Of a stretch of 64,000 nt of DNA, positions 1 to 11,477 are shown one piece after another. This DNA is from Gnetum montanum. Lineage: Eukaryota; Streptophyta; Gnetopsida; Gnetales; Gnetaceae. The number at the start of each line of letters is the position of its first letter. The first letter of the stretch is position 1. The notes below the pieces were generated by a model. It was not told where the DNA came from and did no database searches. It saw only the letters and a list, made by a program, of their open reading frames with translations. A program made the position numbers and the translations under genes. The DNA lies in assembly GCA_015680685.1 (NCBI GenBank), contig MNCI01011158.1:206421-270420 (forward strand), in the 5' to 3' direction.

Positions 1-1040
1 ACAACCTATGCATATATGACTATCCAAAGGGACAATGCCCTGTATTGTTGCATCTATAGGAGTATTGGGCAAGTTCCTTAAATCCAAAGTTTGTTTAGAA
101 GCACATGCTTAGGATATTTCCTCTCCCACAAGATAATTATAGATAGTTCCACAACCGATCATACCATCCTAGGGGGACTTATTATCAGCCTCAACATGAT
201 CATCAACCATAGTGGCAACAACCATAGTTGTGGGAGAGGCCACCACCAAATCAACCATATCCACTGAAACAATATGGATATTATGTTCAACACCCTATTT
301 CTCCAACTAGTTCTACATCCTCTGCTTCAAATCACCACTACCACTCCCCCAAGTACCATCAATGCATGACATCCTCTAAAGGATCACCACCTAGCACCTC
401 TTACCATTTAACCTACCCTTGATATTCTCATAATCCACCTTCTTATACATCATTGGCAGCAACTCAGGAAGGTTCAACACCACAATATCAACAAATGAGT
501 GCCACTTGTGCTACAAATGTGCATAGACATGCTAACACTAGTGGGTCCCAACCACAACATAGGAAACATCCCTTTTGGTGAAAAGGTCATAAGCTGAAGC
601 AACCCATGCATGAACTCACCATATTAACTAAGCTAGCACGATGTCAATCTGGTGCACCACCTTCCTCATCTCAACCAATGTCCTCTAACTATACATGGGG
701 GCCACCATCCATCAGCACTCCAATCCTAAATCCAACCAATGAATCTACAAATGTGGGGAGACAAATAAATCCATGCATACTATATCATGATCAAGAGTGC
801 AATTGTGGGCCAACCATCAATAATGTTAACACACCTCATACCCTGGCACATCATACATATAACAATTAGGTGTGTGACCAACAATTTTTCTACCAAGCCA
901 TCACACCACCAACAGGTACCTAGTGGCTAGGGAATGAAAGGTTCCCAATGTTTCATACATGCATGGTTCCTATTCATCCACTTATTAATCCTAGCCATGG
1001 CCAATTTTTTAGTCATGGGGGTTACCCCCCATTCTAATCT
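1..1040 (+). pseudogene. Degenerate gag C-terminal tail, Pro/Tyr/Ser/His-rich
   Basis: The reading frame around 228-422 is rich in proline, tyrosine, serine and histidine (for example VQHPISPTSS), and a second open stretch lies at 606-869. The same composition and phrases recur at 20786-21423 in the complete family-T element (VQHPVSPNGS), directly downstream of its recognisable gag core. I therefore read this as the low-complexity C-terminal part of the gag polyprotein. The frame is interrupted several times. I could not recognise a clear CCHC zinc knuckle. No function beyond belonging to gag can be assigned. Confidence 0.65.
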
Positions 1041-2930
1041 TCAAGATTCTTAAGTATTTTTCATCTTTTTATTTTACAATTTTTTTCATTTTCCTATTTC
1101 TTGATCTAATTTTTTCTATTTCTTCTACTTTTTTCTAGTTGTTGTTTTAATTTTGTTTGTTATGTAATCTTTCTTGTGAATAAATTGATGATGTTGCCCA
1201 TTGAGATGAGGTTTTCTCTATGTTGTCAAGTCATAAGGGACTAATTATTTGGACATTGAGACTAAAACATTCATCCACCCATTCCATTAATAAGAGGTTC
1301 TTGCCCTAGTCATAATGGTAATCATTTTCATCATCCAACCTAATACTAAATCTATGATCATTGTGTCTATACAAAAGAGTGCAAAACCAAGGTGGAATGT
1401 GAAGGGTGTGACATCAAGGGGATTTGTGGATTCTCTTTGGTCACTTCTGTATGTTCTATCCTATTGTTGAGGTTATAACCATATCCTTGTAGATCTAATG
1501 AAAAATGGGAGTACAAGAAACTTAAAACAGCACTGAATAAACTTCTACAGGTCCCACTAGAAAGACATGTACCCATGCCTAAATGTTGGTAGCTTCTCAC
1601 CATTAGAGAAAAAAAATAAATGTGCCATAATGAAGCTCCTCTCCTAGACAAAATGCCACATGCTATTACTCTTCATGACTTTGCTAGTCTTATGGTTGTT
1701 CGCTGATGAGATAAAACAATGTGATGTCATTGCAATGGGGTTTGGACTTGGTTTGAATCTTGGAAAGAAGGACACATGGTTATTTAACCATTAATAACAC
1801 ACAAGGTTTCATTGTGACCATGCTACAACCTCATGTCCCAATTTCTACAATCCTTCTATCGTCCATCTCATCTCGTTATCCGGATGATCATAACTTGTGG
1901 TTTTTTATAACATAGAGTCATTATCTCAATTTGGTGGTTTTAACATGTGTGTTTTATTTCACGAGTATATGTTTCATTTAATCTCTTTAGTACCTATGGA
2001 CACTATAGGTGTGGTTACACAAGGGCATCATAGGCTAGAGCTTGCTTTGGGGAGGACCCACTTGTGTAATTTCTGTGACTTGTATGTGTTTGATGTAACC
2101 ACATTATTTTTCACCTTCTTAGTGCTCAAATTGTTACATTTTATTATTTCCCTTATCATGAAATTGATCTATCCCACAATCAAGATTTCAATGCCTTTTT
2201 CTTGCTCATTCTAGTACTTTTCACATTCATGACTTCACCTTATCATACTTTTGGTGCCTCAAAATAGATTTTCACTTATCTCATAACTTCAAACCTTCCA
2301 ACAAATCCCAAAGCTTTTATTTTCATGTTCAATGGACCCATAGAATGAAAATTTTTGGACTGCAACATCACGTACTTGACGTTCGGTCTCAAAAGAGTAT
2401 AAATATATTACTCTCGTGGCACTTGAACTTCATTTCCATCATTTGCTACTAGAGGAGTTGTTCAAATCTTTTCTCATGACTTAGAGCTCTACACACTCAT
2501 CTTCCACTTGCGATATTTAGCTCTTCATTGCTCCAATTTTCATGCTCTTTGAACCCATTTGTACCCAGAGTGTTCAACTTAGTTATGGAGGAGGAAATTC
2601 TTGCAATGTAAAACTTGTGCAAATTTGCTAAAATTTGCTATCACCCAAAAGGTATCATCCAAAATCACTCATGTTAATGCTAGAAATGCAATTTTTCTAA
2701 CCCATGGGCCCATAACCATTATTCTAAGCCACATATAAGGAAAAAGGAAACCAGTTGTGAAGGGTCATAGAAAGAGATAGACACCTCTTGGGGGATTTTT
2801 TTGAAAATTTTCCTAACCCTGTAATCATATGCATTATGAACTTAATGAACTAAGGTTACGAGTAAGGTATAAATTGATTAATGATAACAAACATAACCTT
2901 ATTAACATTTGACCATTGTGTGATTGTAGA
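1041..2930 (+). other. Non-coding internal spacer of the family-T element
   Basis: About 1.9 kb between the gag tail and the second ORF. It begins with a pyrimidine-rich run (roughly 1050-1150) and contains no convincing ORF on either strand. The matching spacer at 21531-23425 keeps the same landmarks, such as the phrases around the 'ttatttggaca' site and the 'gtgcctatggac' site. Conservation of a long non-coding interior in two copies resembles the large non-coding interiors of LARD-type non-autonomous elements. Confidence 0.6.
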
Positions 2931-5660
2931 TGGTCTTAAAAAGAGGTGCTTAGGATGAACCCTTGTAGAGAGCTTCTAAGCATTCATGTGGTGGCCACGA
3001 TCAACAAGGCAAACATGCAAAACATGCTGATCAGGAGGCCGAGTCCTTCAGTATTCACCAAGGGTCTCCTGCTACTCGATAATCAGCCCAAGGGGAGGCT
3101 ATTGAACCACACGTTCCCAAATAGGAACAATGGCTCACATTGCCTTCCGATTGTCTTGCTGCCACCTTGGAAAAGTCCACATTGGCTTTAGTCATCATGG
3201 AGATGAACTTTGGCCCATTTTTGGAGTTTTCTCTAGAAGCGGTGTGGACACCACTTAAGGTTTTCCCATTGTGGCCCATCCTATTAGCCAATGACAAATG
3301 GTACCTAGGTGAAATATATTAGTTCTGGCATAATAAAGATGATGGCACCACCGTAAACATCTATGGAGTAAGCATCTCCTATTCAGTTAAAGTGGTTGCT
3401 ACAACTCTCAACCTGCCCAATGAAGGGGCTAAGGTTGCTCATTTATTGACCAAATCCAACTCAGAGACAAAAAAACTATGGTTGAGAAAAGTGTATGGAA
3501 AAGAAGATAAAACATACAATGAGATGACTCTAGAAGAAAGAACATATTTCAAGATTGGAACTTACCACCTATTTCCCACAAAATGGCTCAATTGAATTTT
3601 AACTTATGCAGCTAGGGGAAGTGCCATTTTAATGGGTAAATTTGTAGCCAATATTCCCTAGTATTACTTCACTAAAATCCAAAGGTGGTTTGAAGAAATG
3701 AAGTTAGGGAGACCAACACTTCCATTTCCTTACTTAATTGGAAAGTTGTGCAAGTGCACTGGGATCCTAGGATATACCAATGATATTTCTAGGAAGGCTT
3801 AGCATGCCTCCTTCACTGAACTCCTAAAAACTATAGCACTAAGAAAGGATCTTGATGAAAAAAAAGAAGCAGATAAAGAGGCCAAGTAATAAATAGAAAT
3901 ACAGCATGAGCCCAAGTAGTTCCCACAAGCATAAGCTTTGTCACCACTACCACCATAAGATTGTAGGCCTTTGATGAGCCATTTGCAGAAGATCACTAAA
4001 ATAGTTAGTTAGGGAAGTAGGGATGAGTCTAATCTCTTCTAAGTCATGGATGATGTTGTACGACCCACTGTGTTATTTGACCTAAAATGGGGGGAGATCT
4101 CAATACAGTCAAGAGGAGAAGGATCCCAATGGTCACAATAGATCTCTAGGAATGTCACATCCTTCCAAGTAACACTAGAAACTAGAGAAGGTGTCATAGT
4201 CATGGTACTACAACACGAGGATGCAATAGGTGTAGCAGAGATGATAAATCACATCAAAGAGTCATTCAATGTGCCTATTATGCCCCTAATAGATCTAGTA
4301 GGAACTAAAGGTGCACAAATATTGACCAAGACTTCATTGACTCCTACAGTACATGAGGATGTGCTTGATTGATTACTACATATGGGCCAAGTAATGACCA
4401 CTTTTTTTAACATCCCCAGCAATGTCACTATAGCTCAATCAAACCTCATCACCATGAAAGGGAATTCGATCATGGAAGAAGTCAGGGAAGAGAATGAAAA
4501 AGTTGAGATAGAAAAATTGCAAGAAGATATAGCTTTCCTGCAAGTCAAATGATGGGATCCTTCCCATTTTGTTACACCAAATAAACTCCAATACTTCAGG
4601 ATAGAGGAGCCCACCAATCTAACAAAGGAGAGAGCAACTGCTAAGAAAGAGAAGGAGATGATGATTTGGAATGCCTTTGCTATTGTCATGTAATCTCATG
4701 CATATAAAAAGACATTGACCACTGTACAAGACAAGAATAATAAACTCATTGTAGAAAATTCTAGGTTAACCACTATGGATAAACAAAAGAAAATCCTAGA
4801 AGAAAGTGTCAACCAGTTGTAAGAACAACTAGTGAGGCTCAACCAAGATATGAATAGATTGGCCTGGAAGAATAGAATCCTCTTCATGGAGGAAGTTCAT
4901 GCTATCCAAGGTTATCAATTGAAATCGATGTGTGGCAAAATGAGGCCAAAAATCATGAAAACCTGAAAGAGCACTTCGGCAACCAAGGTGGCATGTATAA
5001 GAAAATCAACAAAAAAGAAATCTAGATGGCCAAAGCCCACATTAGCTCCTTCTCAACACAAAATCTAGAGTTGTAGCCCATCTTGGACAGCTATTCCTTG
5101 GTCCAGCAAGTGGAAGTTAAGAACAAAGACCTATAGGTAGAAGATCGGAAGGAATACATGGAGTTGGCTAATCTTAGATATGTCAACCTTACCATGTTAA
5201 TAGCAAGTCATCCTTGAAATAAGTTGGAGAAACAAGTGGCAACCACCTATGTGTTATATAAAAAAGAGTTTGTAGATAGAAAAGATTCTTTGCAAAAGCT
5301 ACAAGTAAATTAGAGTTAGAGGTGGTTAAAGCCAATTATCAGGGACAAAAGGATGTAGCCTTGAACCTAGCTCGAAGATTGACATATTATCATGAGCTCA
5401 AAGATAAAGCTAGGGATTTTGAGGAAGAGCAACAACAGTTTGCAACATGGTATGTAAAGGCAAATCAAATGTTTCTACAACTTCCATGACCTTGGGATGT
5501 ACCGGTGCTAGCAAACATTGGCACAGTAGCTTGGTCGGTGCACGATCCAAGGATAGAGGAAGAAAAGTTGCAGGCCTTACTTAATTGCTATAAATTTCAA
5601 CAACCTGGTAACAAAGGGAAGCAGCTAATGAAAGAGCCACCACCTCTAGGTACCACATGA
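2931..5660 (+). pseudogene. Family-T second ORF: plant-transposon-protein-like domain plus coiled coil (broken)
   Basis: Starting near 2931 and clear from 3199, the translation runs through FGPFLEFSLEA, LWPILL, KWYLGEIY and TTVNIYGVSI, matching the nested copy at 23684 almost phrase for phrase. Around 3390-3790 it continues with MTLEERTYFKIG and LPFPYLIGKLC. The layout resembles the domain annotated in plants as 'putative plant transposon protein', although I cannot confirm that family without a profile search. From about 4440 to 5450 the residues become Glu/Lys/Leu-rich with heptad-like spacing (ILEESVNQL, EQLVRLNQDMNRL), suggesting a long coiled coil. It ends with a short conserved tail (PPPLGTT then stop at about 5658). 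Several stops and frameshifts break it. The function is unknown. Confidence 0.6.
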
Positions 5661-5847
5661 GCTTCCCAATTTTATTTTTATTTTGTTTTGTAATAATGTG
5701 TTCCATTTTTGTATTGCACCACTATGGCACGCAAAGAGTCAATTCTTTTGTTCATTGTTTGAGTTAGTTAGTAATCCCATACCTTCCAATATTTTGTAAA
5801 GAACTTGTTCCTTATTTTGTTTAACTCGTGGATGAGTTTTCATTTAG

Positions 5848-5858
5848 TTGTGGGGGTA
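5848..5858 (+). other. Polypurine tract, family T
   Basis: The stretch gttgtgggggta sits directly against the TGATGAG start of the 3' LTR. The same tract is found at 24374-24384, and in reverse orientation next to the LTR at 62323-63197. Confidence 0.7.
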
Positions 5859-6738
5859 TGATGAGACAACATTGGTAGGACTCAACATTGGATACGTGAC
5901 ATCAAAACCTCAATGTTATGTACCTAATGTCAGAGACAATAAGCAATGTCGGATATCTAACATCGCCTCATCTGGGTTTGCCTATAAATACAACACTTGG
6001 GCCCTCGGATGAGGGGGGATGTACAATGTATGAAGTACAGATATAGTTTTAGTTTTTAGTTTCTTTCCTTAAAATTGTCATTCCTAGTGCATGCCTGTAG
6101 TGTGATGTTTGTAATTGTTTAGTACCTTTGTTCGTGTGTGACGTACTTGAACATGTTACATGACTGGCAATAAAATTGAGATTACTTCCATCATTGTAAC
6201 ATCCACTTAGATTATTGTTTCCTTTAATTATTTACTACTTTCTTTAGTTAAATATTTTTCATTTATTACTATTTACTATTCATGTTATTAAGCATAATTC
6301 ATATGCCTTAATCACAAATGTTTAAGTGTCAATACTTGGTAATCTAGAAGTGTATCGTTTGCCACAACCAATAACATACATTTGGCAATTCCATAAGTAG
6401 TCTCACAAAGTCCAAGACATGTACGGATGATTAAGTGTAGATACTCATTACACGTAGGCTAATTTAGATATTGTTTTCCATTGCCTAGTAGCTTAGTTAA
6501 TCCCTCTCTTTATCATTATCAAGAGTAGCATAGAATTAGAAACAACATCATACGCCTCACTTTGAACTAAACCATATGTGACAAAGCTACCACTACTCTA
6601 AGTGGGAAGACAGCAAATTGTGATCAAAGCATAATGATCTAGATGCCACAACTAGTCCCATCCATGGAATTTGACTAGATCATCCATGAATGCTTAAAAT
6701 TCATATGGTTGGGCATAGGGGTACCTTGCTACTCATCA
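5859..6738 (+). repeat. 3' LTR, family T, about 880 bp
   Basis: It starts TGATGAG and ends CTCATCA, a perfect 7-bp terminal inverted repeat. It carries a TATA box (ctataaata, 5982-5990) and the R/U5-type landmarks of the family ('ggcaataaa', 'ttggtaat', 'ggggtacct' just before the end). The U3 part after the start differs from the LTRs at 17648 and 24385, so this is a distinct subfamily. The 5 bases after the LTR are ctgat; the matching duplication lies outside the window. Confidence 0.85.
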
Positions 6739-7424
6739 CTGATGTATCCAAATCATTGCTAAAATAAAACAAATGATCAAAATTCAAGGTGTTGTTAACT
6801 AGGATATCTAAGATGACCTAAATGCTAAAAACTAAAAATATTAATTCTATAGGAAAATTAAAAATCATAAAAATTACAAAAAATAAATATAATCTTTTAG
6901 AGGTCATTATAACCTCCTAAAAATCTAAAAACATGATCACTTATAATTTTTAGAGTTTCAAATATACTAGAAAGCCCTAGAATCTATGGCTGAAATTTTT
7001 GGCATAATAAAAATGAGGTTAAATAGAAGTAAAATGAGGTCATAACATTTCATAATATTCCATAGATAAAATTAAATTTTAGAAAAAATTCTAAATCTCA
7101 ATAAATATGAATAAAATAATTTGATCTAATAACCAAACATTTTGTCAAATTCTTTTTGAAAAAATTAAGATCGACCAAAATGAGTGAGCACAAAAACAAA
7201 ATATCATAAACTCATAATTTTGAGTAAACTACTAAATTTTCCTAACTAAAATTAGAGTGCTATAGCTATAAATTTTCATGCGGCTTCAATCTCTCCAATA
7301 GGTTGCAAGTCCAAGGAAAAATTGAAGGTTAATAATGGGATCCATATAAATCGCGGAATAAGATTTGAAACTAAGCTCTTACCAAGGTCATTGATGAAAA
7401 CATAGATATAGATATAGATATATA
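6739..7424. other. AT-rich unassigned stretch with a short (GATATA)n run
   Basis: No ORF or element boundary can be recognised here. A short repeat of gatata units occupies about 7402-7424, exactly where the copia-1 integrase frame stops being readable. The stretch could be old copia or LTR sequence decayed beyond recognition. Confidence 0.4.
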
Positions 7425-7839
7425 GGAAGCAGTTTTTTTATGGATTATGCCATTTTTCCTTAAGAAATTTTCAAAGTCATGACTTTTGAAATCACCACTC
7501 CTATCCATTTGGATCTTTTTTATTTTCCTATATTTTTTATTTCTACATCATTGTTGAGAATTATAAAATATTCTAACACATGATCCTTATTTTTTGAAAA
7601 GTAACCTTGTATCATCCTTGAAAATCTATCAACTAACATGTACAAGTATCTATTCTTTTCCAAACATGAATTTTGCATAGGGCCACATAAATCCATATGA
7701 ACTATATCTAGGCAACTTTGTGAGATTCTCTATGAGGAAATGGTAATCTTTTGGATTTATCAATTGCAAAAAATTCACAATTAATTGATTTGATATTGAA
7801 AAGTGATCAATAACTCTAACCAAGTCTTCCTTATGCATC
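7425..7839 (-). pseudogene. Copia-1 integrase fragment
   Basis: Read on the minus strand, the translation resembles the Ty1/copia integrase core: a segment like 'VDRFSRMIQGYF', then DVEIKNI, a DRSGDF motif in place of the usual DNGGEF, and NGIIH, after which the frame is lost at about 7425. The upstream half of the same copia element resumes at 26882, on the far side of gypsy-1. The canonical motif positions are family knowledge; that the two pieces were one gene is supported by the matching AAATC duplications on both sides of gypsy-1. The rest of the polyprotein (reverse transcriptase, RNase H) is missing to the left. Confidence 0.7.
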
Positions 7840-7844
7840 AAATC
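7840..7844. other. Target-site duplication AAATC, left copy (gypsy-1)
   Basis: AAATC stands directly before the left LTR and again at 26877-26881 directly after the right LTR. Confidence 0.85.
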
Positions 7845-10800
7845 TATAACACCGTCATTCCTATGTCTTTGATTGGAAAGCATTACATTGGATAGAACCC
7901 CTAACAAAATGATTAGTAATGGCAAGAGACATGAATAAAAGAACAAAGAAATCTAGCATGAAGCCATGACTGAAAAGCAAAGAGAAGAGGAAACTATCAA
8001 TGGAAGAAAGAAATGGATGAATATAAAATTGTATAAATATAAAAATGCTAGAAACTAAATAGGATAAAATAAATTGCAAAACTAAATCTTATAATATATA
8101 TGAATGATATAATGTCATAAGTCTAAACCATAAATGATCCATAATTCCATAAATGGAAAAAATAATTAAGGTATAATACAATACTGAAAAAGCCAACATA
8201 TAATATCCAACTATATAAACTGAGATGTAAGATTATCAAACTCATATCATGATACCAAATCCTTTAAAAGCTCCAATCTCTATCCCAAACCAATTAACCT
8301 AAAAATAAAATGGCTTATTAGTATAAAACTAATTGAGAAACCTTGGCAACATCTCTGATCATTGAATGGACAGATCTCATGGGAATTAGAAGGAGCAGGG
8401 CTAACTTACAAAATTTGTTAGTTCAACAAGCACATAAGTGAATCACCAAAACATCTAAACAAACATACACATGCATAGCCATAACATCCATTCATTGTAC
8501 AATGCTAAAAGCAACATATTTCCACTCCAGTGATCATAACAAACAAAGAGGCAAATACAAACCACACTCAGTGTCATATGTGTATTATGTTGTCATGTGT
8601 ACTTGCCAAAAGCCTATAAAAACATGCATCTAAACCAATTATTAAATTACCATGATCAAGAAGTTATTATAAGGCTCAATTGAAATGTGAAGTATCACCT
8701 AGGACATTACTTCCAATATTTCCTAAACATATTAGTGTTAGAGGCACCACCTTAGTCATCACCTTTGATATTTTGGAGGTACAAATCAAAAAAGAAAAGG
8801 ATCAATGAGCCATGAAATTATCCTCATATAGGATGAAGCCCACAGTAAGAGCCACACTAGTGAACTCTATAGTCAAGGTCAATTATCAAAACAATCTTCA
8901 AGGATCCCATCTTCAATCATCCATACAAACTCAATGCTAGCTTCAACATCCAATAATCAAATAACTCAAAAACTTGATAACCAAAATGGTAGTGGAGGAT
9001 AAAAATAAATGAGAGATTTTATCTTATCTAGAGATCTAATGATCAAAGAGATTCTCATAATGATAACACTAAAAGGAACCATATGATATTAATAGGTTAG
9101 ATCTAATCACATGGTAATCTAGCATCATGAAGAGCCAAATCCATAGCCAAGAGAGCTTACATAGCTCAATCATATTCCTAGATGCCAACAAAGTCTAAGA
9201 AAAAAAAGTCAATATAACAATAGAGATGATTTGATAAGATTCTAGAAAATGTTAGAGAGATGACATGACATCTCCAACAAGAATTCTTGGGTGATATATC
9301 ATAAGATGAAAAGTCTCAAATTAGATGTCATGACATCTTAAGGGAGAAATCTCAAGTAAGATGTCATGACATCTTAGGGGAGAATTATCACATAAGATGT
9401 CATGACATCTCTGAGGAGAGGTCCAGGTGAGATTTTCTAACATCTCAAAGGAGAAGTCTTATGTAAGATGTCATGACATCTCAAAAAAGACATCTTGGAT
9501 GAGATGTCATGACATCTTAGGCAAGAAGTCTCAAATGAGATATCATGATATCTTAGATGACATGTATTAGGTGAGATGTTGTGGCATGTTTAATGAGATT
9601 TCTTGCATGAGATGTCATGACATCTTAGATAAGAAGTCTTAGAAGAGATGTCATGACATTTCGAATGAGACATCTTGGGTAAGATGTCACAACATCTCGA
9701 ATGAGATGTCTTACATGAGATGTTGTAACATGTTAGATGAGACATATTACACAATAGTGTGACATCAATGAAAAGGGTTAAAACATCCTATCTTCGACTA
9801 AGATGTCTCACATGATATGTCTCAGAGAAAGTGGAGTCATATTTAAGATGAGATGTCTTGCATGGGTGACTTGCTTGTGAATGGGATGTCTTAGTAGAGC
9901 TTTGGGATATTTTGAATGTTAGGAAAACAGTAGATATCAATGGGGAAAAACTTCAAATTGATGAAAAAGATATGAAAAATAGTAGGTAAAAGTTGAATAT
10001 CTCAAGAATGAAAATCACCAAGGAGCAAGAGTAATTACAAGCATGGTTCAAAAATTCAAATTGGTAAAATCACATCTCTAGAATTCTCAATATGAAATAT
10101 TGAATTTTATAGCAAAAAGTAGAATTTCCTATTAAAAAACTAGAAATATCAAGTTGAAGAAATAAAAATCTTAATATTGAGATCATAATATAAATGTTAG
10201 AAATAATAATTCTATAAATCCAATTTGCAACAAATAAATCCCAATGGATATGATAAGATGGAAGCAAGAAAAATGAATCTAAATAATATACCAACGTGAA
10301 TAGAAATTTTATAGACTCAAAACTAATCATCATGGTAAAATAATGACATATCACTCATCCAAAATTTTAGATCGCATCTTCATAGAAAATCATGATAGTC
10401 CTAACATTCAATTATCATAACCAAGCTCACAAATGGAAAAACACGATTCCATCAAAATATTGAAAAACAATCTCACAACACACATGCCAAAAATTACAAA
10501 ATAACATTTCCAAAATTCATAAATTTAGTTTACAAAACTACCAAGGCATTATTCCAAGAATTCAAGGAAAAGAACCTTCAATCCATAAGTAGCAATACAT
10601 CCATATGGAAAAATAAACAAAACCCATCTTACGAATGTGTAGAGAAACCTATAATCGTAAATGGAAAAGAAGCCAAGATAACTCACCTCTTAATATAAAT
10701 GATGAAAAATCAAAAGAGAGAAAAGAAAACTACAAATATCCAAGCTATCCACACAATTGATCTACAATCCCCCAGTACTTCCTAGCTTTAGTCTCATAGC

Positions 10801-11465
10801 ACCTTTCCTAGATAATAGAGATTAATCAGAAAATCATAAAATAGAAAAAAATACTAATTACCCAAACTATCACAAAGCTAAAAGAAAACTATAAAAAATA
10901 TTTTCCATTTTAATTGTAACTTCTTATCGTAATCATATAACTCTCTCACATATCAGAACCATTAAAATAGAAAATGCCCATAGAAATCTACCATGCTAAA
11001 AACATAAGCCAAGACTTGCCTACATAAATGAGTATGATCAGTCTAAAATAAATACATATAAAAATATACATAGCATACATGTTAAGATATAAGAACCATC
11101 TATGACACATCCTCTAGCTCATACCATACATTATAGGAAAAATCAATAATAACAATTGAACAAACCATCAATTACAAGCCATGTTGTACTTCCAAACCAA
11201 TCTTCTTGAGATCTTGCCATACTAAAAAATACAGCTAGTGCACATCTGCTAGATGATAGTAAAAAATATATACATATAATTAAATATTAAAAATACATAA
11301 TATTATCTAGTAATCCAAAACATCCAAGGCTCATCATCAACAACATTATCATAATGCATACAATATACTAAATTAGACATTCATATAAACAAACAAGAGT
11401 AAATATAATAATATTTATAAAAAATTTCATATGTATCAAGGATGTCCAAAATACCGATTGTTACA
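7845..11465 (-). repeat. Gypsy-1 3' LTR, 3621 bp
   Basis: On the plus strand it starts tataacacc (a decayed TGTAACACC) and ends gattgTTACA, so the termini were probably TGTAA...TTACA. It is homologous along its length to 15992-17647 plus 25073-26876: the shared phrase 'agcatgaagccatga' occurs near the start of both copies, and both carry the palindromic minisatellite. A polypurine tract abuts its right edge, confirming it as the 3' LTR of a minus-strand element. It contains no ORF of note. Confidence 0.85.
9258..9755. repeat. 36-bp palindromic minisatellite in gypsy-1 3' LTR
   Basis: The perfect 16-bp palindrome AGATGTCATGACATCT, or a one- to few-base variant of it, recurs at 9323, 9359, 9395, 9430, 9466, 9502, 9538, 9574, 9610, 9646, 9682 and 9718. 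Steps are 36 bp almost without exception, with two less regular units from 9258. Between palindromes is a second, shorter motif like gaagtctcaa. The matching array in the other LTR is at 17355-17640, so the array belonged to the LTR before insertion. Confidence 0.9.
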
Positions 11466-11477
11466 TCCTTTCCCCTT
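11466..11477 (-). other. Polypurine tract, gypsy-1
   Basis: On the minus strand this reads aaggggaaagga and ends directly at the TGTAAC start of the 3' LTR. It is the expected plus-strand primer site and fixes the element's orientation. Confidence 0.8.

Larger units (their letters stand above)
1..6738 (+). mobile_element. Family-T LTR retrotransposon, 3' part (5' LTR outside window)
   Basis: This element runs off the left edge of the window. What remains is the gag C-terminal tail, a long spacer, a coiled-coil second ORF, a polypurine tract and a 3' LTR. Its order and much of its sequence are collinear with the complete element at 17648-25067, which shows the missing part should be a 5' LTR, a tRNA-Asp-type primer site and the gag core. 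No reverse transcriptase, integrase or RNase H is visible anywhere between gag and the 3' LTR, so the family looks non-autonomous. Many stops and frameshifts show it is old. That the family is non-autonomous is inferred from two copies; a pol-bearing master copy could exist elsewhere. Confidence 0.85.

Noticed and set aside
1897-2214. 105-residue plus-strand frame as a small membrane protein
   Set aside because: It lies in the non-coding spacer of family T and the counterpart in the other copy is not open in the same way.
9258-9755. CRISPR-like array (regular repeats with spacers)
   Set aside because: Unit spacing is regular, but the intervening segments are themselves repeats, the array sits inside a plant LTR and no cas genes exist; it is a minisatellite.
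10070-10354. Hydrophobic 94-residue minus-strand frame
   Set aside because: It lies in the gypsy-1 LTR; AT-rich sequence gives Phe/Ile/Leu-rich frames by chance and the other LTR does not preserve it.
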